Assembly (NCBI GenBank): GCA_910584935.1
Contig: CAJUDU010000106.1
Location: forward strand, 1-6,547
From: an uncultured Butyricicoccus sp.
GTDB lineage: Bacteria; Bacillota; Clostridia; Oscillospirales; Butyricicoccaceae
Length of the DNA: 6,547 nucleotides
Direction of reading: 5' to 3'
Shown here: positions 1 through 5,734 of the stretch, piece by piece
Numbering within the stretch: the first letter of the stretch is position 1
How the letters are laid out: every line of letters begins with the position of its first letter
The notes under the pieces: generated by a model
Told to the model about the DNA's origin: nothing
Database searches by the model: none
What the model saw: the letters and a program-made list of their open reading frames with translations, nothing else
Translations under genes and position numbers: made by a program

Positions 1-40
1 CTTTCTTTATTTTGCTCTCGTCGTCGATGCCCTTATGTGA
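1..40. other. Non-flagellin sequence at the 5' edge
   Basis: This short stretch precedes the recognisable flagellin reading frame and ends in an in-frame TGA (38-40). Its translation in the flagellin frame does not look like the flagellin N-terminal or D1 region, which should lie here because the coding sequence downstream starts in the variable middle of the protein. It may be a true rearrangement breakpoint, a decayed part of the pseudogene, or a mis-assembled contig end. I see no promoter, RNA or mobile-element signature in it. Confidence 0.4.
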
Positions 41-817
41 ACACGCCCTAGCATACAGTCAAGTCTTCAAACAGCAATTGACAATGGTACATTCAAGCAT
101 GCTGATTTTGACTTGAGTGTTGGCGGTACAAACCATGATCATTTGATTCTGACTGCTAAAAAGGCTGGTACGCAAGCTAATGCAGGATATACTGCACCTA
201 CCGCTACTAATATCAGTTATAAACTCAGCGAGTCTTATAAGGTGACAACGCAGTCCAAGGGTGCCGATGCAGTTGAAAACCCGAATGGTGACTATAACGT
301 AGCAACGACAGTTATCAGCAAGGTAACTGCGGCTGACGCACACCGTATTGCAAGCACACATTTCAACCTGACTGACGATATGGTGACTGAAGGTTCTACT
401 CTTACAATTGGCGACCAGAAATTCACGTTCACATCAAATCAGGATATGATTGGGCAGGAAGGTTATATTGACATTTCCAGCGGTGATTTGGATGATATTT
501 CTGAAAGGCTGACCAAGGCTGCTGAAAAGAACCATGTATGGACTGTTGGTCATGACGGAAATGGTCACATTACCCTCCGCGAAACAGCTGCTCATGACGC
601 AGATTATAAGATTGATACCAGCAAGGGTACTGTCAAGGCACCATCTGATGGTTGGGATCTCCGTACCGCAGAAGGCATTGCAAAGAGCTTGAGCTTTACT
701 TCTGGAACCACGAAGACTGGCACACCGCTGACACTCCAGATTGGTGATAGTTCTGATTCCTTCAATCAGTTGCAGGTTTCAATCGGTGATATGCACGTCA
801 ATGCTTTGTATTGCTGA
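41..817 (+). pseudogene. Flagellin, central part (5'-truncated, ends at a frameshift)
   Basis: This is the variable middle of a bacterial flagellin, the subunit of the external flagellar filament. The open frame starts after the TGA at 38-40; flagellin-like sequence is clear from about position 60 (SLQTAIDNGTFKHADFDL, then a GGTNHDH block and LTAKKAG). The first internal ATG is at 113 but has no convincing ribosome binding site and would give a protein without the N-terminal D0/D1 helices needed for export and polymerisation. Repeated motifs such as TLTIGDQKFTFTS and LTLQIGDSSDSFNQLQVSIGDMHVNAL are typical of the D1-D2 boundary in clostridial flagellins. After NAL the frame runs into Y-C-stop at 809-817, where homologues continue as GIADINI. 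The rest of the protein continues in another frame from about 810. This is one half of a broken gene, through mutation or sequence error. Confidence 0.85.
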
Positions 818-1118
818 TATTAATATTGGCACACAGGCAGGCGCGCAGGCCGCTGTTGACGTTGTCAAAAATGCAATCAACTATGTTTCCGGTGTACGCG
901 GTGATTTGGGCGCGATCTCCAACCGCCTCGACCATACCGCTAACAACCTGTCTGTTATGAAGGAAAACATCACGGATGCTGAATCTACCATCCGCGATAC
1001 CGACATTGCAGAAGAAATGATGGCTCATACCAAGAACAATATCTTGGTACAGTCCGCACAGGCGATGCTGGCGCAGGCGAATCAGGTTCCGCAGGGTGTT
1101 CTGCAGCTTCTCCAGTAA
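810..1118 (+). pseudogene. Flagellin C-terminal domain (downstream half of the frameshifted gene)
   Basis: This encodes the conserved C-terminal D1/D0 region of flagellin (Flagellin_C family), which packs with the missing N-terminal helices in the filament core. It begins as IADINIGTQAGAQAAVDVV and has the hallmark segments ISNRLDHTANNL, ESTIRDTDIAEEMM and QSAQAMLAQANQVPQGVLQLLQ, then TAA at 1116-1118. The frame stays open upstream to an ATG at 741, but residues encoded by 741-809 are unrelated to flagellin and are the shadow of the preceding frame, so that ATG is not a credible start. No ribosome binding site lies near 810. The domain itself is undamaged, which suggests that the lesion joining it to the upstream half is recent, or a sequencing or assembly error. 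A strong terminator follows about 50 nt downstream. Confidence 0.88.
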
Positions 1119-1167
1119 GTTGCTTCTGGCACGCTGAACAGAATATTGCTGTAACATATCAAATTAG

Positions 1168-1202
1168 AGGTGGCAGGGGTTTTTCCCTGTCACCTTTATT
1201 TT
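1168..1202 (+). terminator. Rho-independent terminator of the flagellin gene
   Basis: An 11-bp stem pairs 1168-1178 (AGGTGGCAGGG) with 1185-1195 (CCCTGTCACCT), with one G-U pair and a 6-nt loop. A T-rich tail (TTATTTT) follows at once. It lies 49 nt after the flagellin stop codon and has the right polarity for that gene. Confidence 0.85.
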
Positions 1203-1267
1203 GTATGGGTATCAATCCGGCAATTAGGGTAAAATACGAAAACAGGCTGCAAAAAACGGCTCAAAGT

Positions 1268-1302
1268 GAAAAGAAACCGCCTAAATATGGCGGTTTCTTT
1301 TC
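1268..1302. terminator. Bidirectional terminator between convergent genes
   Basis: A perfect 14-bp inverted repeat pairs 1268-1281 (GAAAAGAAACCGCC) with 1289-1302 (GGCGGTTTCTTTTC) around a 7-nt AT-rich loop. The GC-rich core next to the loop and the A-rich/T-rich outer arms give a terminator shape on both strands. It lies 31 nt beyond the stop codon of the minus-strand surface protein, so it probably ends that transcript and also backs up the flagellin terminator. Confidence 0.8.
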
Positions 1303-1333
1303 GTATTAGGATAAAAGTCGGATTCTACAACTG

Positions 1334-4300
1334 TCAGCGTTCCAGATAGTTCTTTAATATCTGTGCTGCTTGCGCCCTGGTAGCAAGACCTTGGGGGTCA
1401 AGGGTACTGGTGCTCTTGCCGTTGATAATACCATTCTCCACAGCCCAGTACAGCGCATCCAGCGCATAGCTGCTGACTTCGCCAGCATCAGAGAAATGCA
1501 GTTGTTTGTTCGTGGCGGTGGGATTGTCGGCGTATCGCCAGAGCATAACAGCCAGTTGTTCACGGGTAATGAAATCATTGGGTCCAAATAATCCGTTGCC
1601 ATAGCCGCTCGCGATACCCCGGCTGGAAGCCCAGCGAATCGCCTCAGCATACCATGCCTTGTCTGCTACATCAGAGAAGTCCATTTGGTCGTTTACCAAA
1701 GGTTTCTCCTCCTTATTGAACAGGATCTGAGCAAGCTGGGCACGTGAGAGGTTATCATTCGGCGCAAACTGACCGTTATTGTATCCATTCATCAGACCAC
1801 GCGCATTGACAAACTGCACTGCTTCATAATACCAATCATTTTCGGAAACATCTGCAAAAGAATTTGTCCAAGATGTTTCGGTGGTTTGAGAAGTTTCTTC
1901 AGTGGTTTTGTAAGTCACTTCGATTTCTACTTTGTTGTTGGGTTGGGTAAAGGAAAATGTTCCATCTGAATTTTCCTTGACATCCACCAGTTTCTTATTT
2001 TGATCGGTAACAGTGATTTTATCCACCGCATAACCATTCTCTGGTGCAGGTTTGATTGTCACAGTGTCACCCCGCTTTGGGGAAGCAGGGGAAATGGTAA
2101 CGCGCCCGCCTTCACTGGGCTGATTGATCGTAGGCGGATAGGACGTAGATTGGGTGTGTTTGCTGCCGCCTCCGCCGCCAGAAGAACCACTAGAGGAACT
2201 GCCACCCGTTGTTTCAAATACTGCTTTAATGGTCACATTTGCGGCAGGCATTGTGAAGCTATAACGGTTATTTCCCAAATCCTGTACAGGAATGTTCTGC
2301 CCTTGACTGTTGGAAACAGTCAGTCCGGACAATTTATATCCTGTGTTGGGACGAACAGACAGTGATACACTAGTACCTTCAGCAGCAGTACTGGCATTAG
2401 AACTAACTTCGCCACCAGCCATATTTGATATGGAGATATTGTAGGTTTCATGTTGATCAGAACCAAGCGCAGGGATAATCAAATACAAAGGTTCAGTTGT
2501 CAAAGTTGTTGCCGCTGTCCGCGCATTAAAGTTAAGTGTGACAGTATAGGTATACAAGCCATCTGTTGTTTTCGTGGGAGATTGATAGGAAATCGTATTG
2601 AGGGTATAAGACAACAGATTGCTGACAGACGCTAACGTGTCGCGGACAATGCCGGACATATACTGTTTGGCGGAGTCTTCATTCTGATAGGCATAGTCAG
2701 CGCGTTGGTCTTTCTCAATGGTTACTTTGTTGTAGCCTTCTGCCACGATAGGGATAACAATCGTTGCGGAATTGCCGCTGGCATCGCGCTCGTTGGCACA
2801 TTCGTAATCACCGTCAGTATTCTCAATGAATTTGTGGCCTGTAGCGGGGATGGGTTCCGTCTTAATATCGCTGCATCTGGAGCAAGTGGAAGTCTGTTCG
2901 CCAGATTCTGTGCAGGTGGGTGCTTTTGTCGTAACAGGATCAGCATAATCATGCCCCAAAGCGGGGATGGTTTCTGTCTTAACATCGCCGCAGCCGGAAC
3001 AAGTGGAAGTCTGTTCGCCAGCGTCCGTGCAGGTGGGTGCTTTTGTCACCGTCGGTTCACCATAGGAATGGGTGTGTGTGTCGCCGGGATCTTCACCAGG
3101 ATTGTCGGGATCCTTGATCACATCATCTTCGGAATTGAGGTGATTAGGAGGCGCGGCATTATAATGTATCGTTGGATTTGTTGTAATCCCAAGATAGTTT
3201 GTTTTAAGACTATTCCATTCGTTCTGAGTGCCGCCAAAGTATATATCCCTTAGGGTAGCACAACTTGCGAATATATTACTTCCTGGGGTTGAATCATTTT
3301 CCCCAAAACCTTGAATGCTTTTGGGAATATACAAACTAGAAAGGGATGTACAGCTTTGGAACGTCCCATCTCTGATTCGGTCTAAGCTCGGGGGCAATGA
3401 TATAGAAGACAGATATCGGCATCCAAAGAAAAGTTCTCTGCCAAGCATTACAGTGTTCTTATTGTTGGGATCAAATATCGCATAGGTTAACCCCGAACTC
3501 GCAAATGCGGAAGCGCCAACTTTCTGAATGCTAGCGGGCAATGTGATTGCATTTAAACTCATACAGGCATGGAAAGCCGTATCTCCGATTTCTGTTACGC
3601 TGTCAGGAATAGTGACGCTCATGGTTTTACTGTTAGCAAAGGCATTATTTCCGATGCGTGTCACGCCATTTTCAATCACGATGTTCAAAATCTGATCCAG
3701 GTAAGCGTTCCAAGGCTGCGTTCCATCATTGTAGTCCGGTATTTCACCAGTACCGGAGATTGCCAGCGTATTTGACTTTGACAGCTTCCAGTGAAGCCCT
3801 CCAGCTATATCGCCTTTTGCGTTCTCGTCCATTGGGTCATCGGGAGAAGTGCCATCTTCTGTGGGGGTTCCGTTTACATAACGGGTAATCCAAGTGTCGG
3901 CGTTTTGTACCTCGGCTTTTGTCATTGTCCGTCCCCAATGGACTTTTCCGCTATAGTTTCCCTCAGCAAGTACCACACCCACACTGTTCTTTTGCAGGAC
4001 AATTACCGTATGGGCGTTGTTATTGGTTCGGAGGATATCGCCTACATGCACATCTTCAAACGTGAATCCTGATGTTTTCATCCTGGCAGGCAGAGAGCCG
4101 AAAGCCGCATCACTAAGTATGAAAGCAAATGCCGCACAACCCACGCCGCCGCGTACACCAACATTAGAACCGCTGCCAGCGCCTTTCCAATTATATGAAT
4201 TGGACATTGTATAAGGTGTGCTGTTTGTCCATGCAGTTCCCTCTTCATATTCCTTTACATTTTTCAGAGCAATCATACTGTCATAGGCTTGTTTTTCAGT

Positions 4301-4456
4301 GGGATTAGTCGTTGCAGCTGCACGCGAATTTGGTTCGGCTGCTAACGACTGCACTTGTTCCTGTGTGGGGGGTGGCTGCTGATACGCATACACTTTTGGC
4401 ACAGTGGATATACACAAACACAGTGCCAAAGCAGTTGAAAAAACCTGTTTTTTCAA
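1334..4456 (-). CDS. SLH-anchored multidomain surface protein with Cys/His papain-like domain and BspA-type LRRs
   Basis: This is a 1040-residue secreted protein bound to the cell wall. A signal peptide covers residues 1-24 (KK, hydrophobic core, cleavage likely after VYA). Residues ~55-195 form a domain with a candidate nucleophile C107 in GGVGCAAFAF, H149 in AHTVIVL, and AEGNY followed by HWGR; this resembles NlpC/P60- or CHAP-type papain folds, and catalysis is inferred only. Residues ~258-430 hold BspA-type leucine-rich repeats of ~23 residues (IGDTAF, LPASI, VGASAF). Two 39-residue Cys/His repeats cover ~463-540. Two beta-rich modules similar to the bacterial repeat (Flg_new-type) family follow at ~670-747 and ~776-850, separated by a Ser/Gly linker. 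Three SLH domains start near 866, 926 and 987 and should bind the secondary cell-wall polymer. It is transcribed alone from its own promoter and converges on the flagellin gene. The substrate is unknown; adhesion or cell-wall remodelling is plausible. The longer TTG start at 4471 is disfavoured because the Shine-Dalgarno would lie inside the coding region. Confidence 0.9.
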   Translation of the reverse strand: MKKQVFSTALALCLCISTVPKVYAYQQPPPTQEQVQSLAAEPNSRAAATTNPTEKQAYDSMIALKNVKEYEEGTAWTNSTPYTMSNSYNWKGAGSGSNVGVRGGVGCAAFAFILSDAAFGSLPARMKTSGFTFEDVHVGDILRTNNNAHTVIVLQKNSVGVVLAEGNYSGKVHWGRTMTKAEVQNADTWITRYVNGTPTEDGTSPDDPMDENAKGDIAGGLHWKLSKSNTLAISGTGEIPDYNDGTQPWNAYLDQILNIVIENGVTRIGNNAFANSKTMSVTIPDSVTEIGDTAFHACMSLNAITLPASIQKVGASAFASSGLTYAIFDPNNKNTVMLGRELFFGCRYLSSISLPPSLDRIRDGTFQSCTSLSSLYIPKSIQGFGENDSTPGSNIFASCATLRDIYFGGTQNEWNSLKTNYLGITTNPTIHYNAAPPNHLNSEDDVIKDPDNPGEDPGDTHTHSYGEPTVTKAPTCTDAGEQTSTCSGCGDVKTETIPALGHDYADPVTTKAPTCTESGEQTSTCSRCSDIKTEPIPATGHKFIENTDGDYECANERDASGNSATIVIPIVAEGYNKVTIEKDQRADYAYQNEDSAKQYMSGIVRDTLASVSNLLSYTLNTISYQSPTKTTDGLYTYTVTLNFNARTAATTLTTEPLYLIIPALGSDQHETYNISISNMAGGEVSSNASTAAEGTSVSLSVRPNTGYKLSGLTVSNSQGQNIPVQDLGNNRYSFTMPAANVTIKAVFETTGGSSSSGSSGGGGGSKHTQSTSYPPTINQPSEGGRVTISPASPKRGDTVTIKPAPENGYAVDKITVTDQNKKLVDVKENSDGTFSFTQPNNKVEIEVTYKTTEETSQTTETSWTNSFADVSENDWYYEAVQFVNARGLMNGYNNGQFAPNDNLSRAQLAQILFNKEEKPLVNDQMDFSDVADKAWYAEAIRWASSRGIASGYGNGLFGPNDFITREQLAVMLWRYADNPTATNKQLHFSDAGEVSSYALDALYWAVENGIINGKSTSTLDPQGLATRAQAAQILKNYLER
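2837..3070 (-). repeat. Tandem 117-bp coding repeat (two copies)
   Basis: Copies lie at 2954-3070 and 2837-2953, exactly 117 bp (39 codons) apart and inside the surface protein gene. Long identical blocks include 2883-2904 with 3000-3021 and 2911-2930 with 3028-3047. Each copy encodes a unit of the form HxY..P.TTKAPTCT..GEQTSTCS.C.D.KTE.IPA.G with three cysteines (C-x9-C-x2-C); each unit is followed by the His that opens the next. A third, degenerate start (GHKF) follows. Such units recur in surface proteins of gut Firmicutes; metal binding or disulfide bonding is possible but not shown. Confidence 0.85.
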
Positions 4457-4469
4457 TTTTCTTGCCTCC
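4454..4469 (-). promoter_or_regulatory. Ribosome binding site that sets a TTG start
   Basis: Read on the minus strand, GGAGG (4469-4465) is followed by an 8-nt spacer and TTG (4456-4454), which opens MKKQVFSTALALC. The alternative TTG at 4471 overlaps the Shine-Dalgarno itself and would put MEARK in front of the signal peptide, so the 4456 start is better supported. Confidence 0.75.
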
Positions 4470-4520
4470 AATCAATTTGTAGTATCATTGTGTTGTAACA
4501 GTTGTTTTCCTTCCAATTTT

Positions 4521-4549
4521 AATATATCATTTTCCCCGTAGTTTGTCAA
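4521..4549 (-). promoter_or_regulatory. Sigma-A type promoter of the surface protein gene
   Basis: On the minus strand a perfect -35 TTGACA (4549-4544) is separated by exactly 17 nt from a -10 TATATT (4526-4521), five of six matches to consensus. Transcription should start near 4514, giving a leader of about 57 nt before the TTG start. The near-consensus match suggests strong constitutive expression; I see no clear operator overlapping it. Confidence 0.85.
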
Positions 4550-4599
4550 TTCCACGCAATACCGGGGCTTGGATTTAGACACAAATATACAAATTGTAC

Positions 4600-4632
4600 A
4601 AAAAAGCGCGTAGACGATAACCGCTGTGCGGT
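4600..4632 (-). terminator. Possible weak terminator downstream of the regulator gene
   Basis: On the minus strand, AGCG (4625-4622) can pair with CGCT (4608-4605), extended inward by GT/AC with a bulge, and is followed directly by a run of six T (4605-4600). An overlapping 5-bp hairpin, ACCGC/GCGGT (4632-4620, loop of 3), cannot form at the same time. Both stems are short. The rest of the 292-bp gap 4457-4748 is AT-rich and otherwise holds only the surface protein promoter and leader. Confidence 0.25.
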
Positions 4633-4748
4633 ATTCAGTGTGGATAAAATCAACCTCTACGAGCTATCCAAAACCTTGGTTTATAAAAATTTTTGTGCAA
4701 ATTGCAATGATTAGAGTTATGGTTTTAGAAAAAACAATCGTTTATTTA

Positions 4749-5432
4749 TCATTTAGAACAATCTGGCAATCCAAAATGATTTGATTTGTCATATTTTAAT
4801 GAGAAGTGGTTTTTGTGAAAATCAATTAACCCTTCATTTCTCATTTTCCCCAATTCTTTAGAAAGTGCGCTGCGTTCTAAATTCAAATAATCTGCCATCT
4901 GTTGGCGGTCAAAGGGGATGGTAAATTCAGTGCTTCCAGCCCGCACCGACTGAAAAGAGAAATAAGAAAAGAGCCGTCCTCGTACTGTTTTGGAAGTTGT
5001 GCAGAAGATACGGTTGCTTAATGCAAGATTTTTTTGAAGGGAACACATAAAAAGATTGTGGTGCAGTTTTGCATACCATGACGTTTGCCAGTTCTCTTTC
5101 TGGAGCAGTGCGCAAATATCAATCAAAAGGATTTCCGCATCAGCTGTACAAACCACATCTACCATTAACGGTTCGTGACACAGCACATAAGTTTCAGCAA
5201 ACATCTGTCCTATAGAGATATTTTGAAGGATGCTTTTATTTCCCCATAAATCGACATTTTCAATATGAACGTTTCCAGACAGGACAACACCCATTTCATG
5301 GATTAGATCACCCATGTGAAAGATTGTTTCCCCTTTGGAAAAGGAACATTGCCGCAAACATTGAAGGGAACATATTTCTTTCAATTCTTCTGGATTAATG
5401 TTGCGGAATAATGGTGAAGGTATGAAATTCAT
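4749..5432 (-). CDS. Crp/Fnr-family transcriptional regulator, HcpR-like
   Basis: This 227-residue protein has an N-terminal cyclic-nucleotide-binding-type beta barrel (~8-110; FSKGETIFHMGD, then GVVLSGNVHI and DLWGNKSIL), a dimerisation helix (~115-150) and a C-terminal winged helix-turn-helix (~173-215; IPFDRQQMADYLNLERSALSKEL, then RNEGLIDFHKNHFSL). The start is placed at the ATG 5432-5430 because GAGG lies 6 nt upstream of it; a GTG at 5474 and two other ATGs in frame lack a ribosome binding site. The Arg of the cAMP-binding cassette is absent around residues 75-92, so cAMP is an unlikely ligand. It has nine cysteines, including C21, C25 and C29, which could sense redox state or bind a cofactor (inference). 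Closely similar clostridial regulators sit beside hcp or a 4Fe-4S protein and a cupin, and here it is divergent from such an Fe-S gene. Its probable role is control of that operon and possibly itself. Which signal it senses is not visible. Confidence 0.88.
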   Translation of the reverse strand: MNFIPSPLFRNINPEELKEICSLQCLRQCSFSKGETIFHMGDLIHEMGVVLSGNVHIENVDLWGNKSILQNISIGQMFAETYVLCHEPLMVDVVCTADAEILLIDICALLQKENWQTSWYAKLHHNLFMCSLQKNLALSNRIFCTTSKTVRGRLFSYFSFQSVRAGSTEFTIPFDRQQMADYLNLERSALSKELGKMRNEGLIDFHKNHFSLKYDKSNHFGLPDCSK

Positions 5433-5606
5433 GATTTTCCTCATTTCTTGATTCATTTTGGGTAATATAACCACAGGGCAATTCTTGAAGTACTTTTCTG
5501 GATCTGCTATTTATTGGATAAAACCGGAGCCGTTCAAGTCGATGTGATCATAATTGGCGCTATAATGAAATTTTTCCATATTCAGTATAATATTTTCGCC
5601 TTGTGG

Positions 5607-5634
5607 ATTATAATATCCCTGTTTTTCTCCTCAA
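5607..5634 (-). promoter_or_regulatory. Candidate promoter of the Crp/Fnr regulator gene
   Basis: On the minus strand TTGAGG (5634-5629; four of six matches to consensus) lies 16 nt upstream of a perfect TATAAT (5612-5607). It implies a start near 5600 and a leader of about 165 nt, which is long, so a closer promoter cannot be excluded. The -10 overlaps GGAT-N6-ATCC (5605-5618), a short inverted repeat. Confidence 0.45.
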
Positions 5635-5651
5635 AATCTCGATTTCGTGGT

Positions 5652-5683
5652 TATAACAACGGAAACTGTTTCGTCATTATAGT
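5652..5683 (+). promoter_or_regulatory. Imperfect 30-bp palindrome and candidate promoter of the Fe-S operon
   Basis: Positions 5652-5681 match their own reverse complement at 10 of 15 pairs, with the pattern TATAA-N2-ACG-N-AA-N4-TT-N-CGT-N2-TTATA. A perfect GAAAC-T-GTTTC (5662-5672) is nested near its centre. A possible -10 TATAGT (5678-5683) lies at its right end with no good -35 at the right distance, which would fit regulation by a bound protein. The divergent Crp/Fnr protein is the obvious candidate, but no canonical Fnr (TTGAT-N4-ATCAA) or Crp (TGTGA-N6-TCACA) site is present. Elsewhere the 302-bp divergent region 5433-5734 holds only the regulator promoter and AT-rich sequence. Confidence 0.35.
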
Positions 5684-5734
5684 ATCCTTTCAATAGAAAG
5701 TCAAGAAACGATCATCGGATAGGAGATAATAAAT

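Noticed and set aside
741..809. ATG at 741 as the start of a separate small protein that contains the flagellin C-terminus
   Set aside because: Residues before IADINI are unrelated to flagellin and are an out-of-frame reading of the conserved SDSFNQLQVSIGDMH segment; there is no ribosome binding site.
798..1157. Minus-strand open frame opposite the flagellin C-terminus
   Set aside because: It covers a highly conserved flagellin domain and the 3' untranslated region, and has no support of its own.
2000..2365. Plus-strand open frame of 121 codons antisense to the beta-repeat and Gly/Ser linker region
   Set aside because: Its Arg/Ala-rich translation arises from the complement of Gly/Ser/Thr codons; there is no domain and no start signal.
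2837..3070. Direct repeats considered as a CRISPR array
   Set aside because: There are only two long copies back to back with no spacers, and they keep the reading frame of the surface protein.
2705..3253. Plus-strand open frame of 182 codons inside the surface protein gene
   Set aside because: It is antisense to the LRR and repeat part of a well-supported gene, has no ribosome binding site or recognisable domain, and reflects codon bias of the opposite strand.
4696..4706. TGCAAATTGCA inverted repeat as an operator or terminator
   Set aside because: It has 5-bp arms in AT-rich DNA with no promoter in a useful position and no T-run after it; chance is likely.
5433..5474. GTG at 5474 as the start of the Crp/Fnr regulator
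   Set aside because: It has no Shine-Dalgarno, while ATG 5432 has GAGG 6 nt upstream and gives a normal family length of 227 residues.
5514..5696. 60-codon plus-strand open frame in the divergent promoter region
   Set aside because: There is no ribosome binding site, the composition is AT-rich, and it overlaps promoter elements on both strands; it is probably chance.
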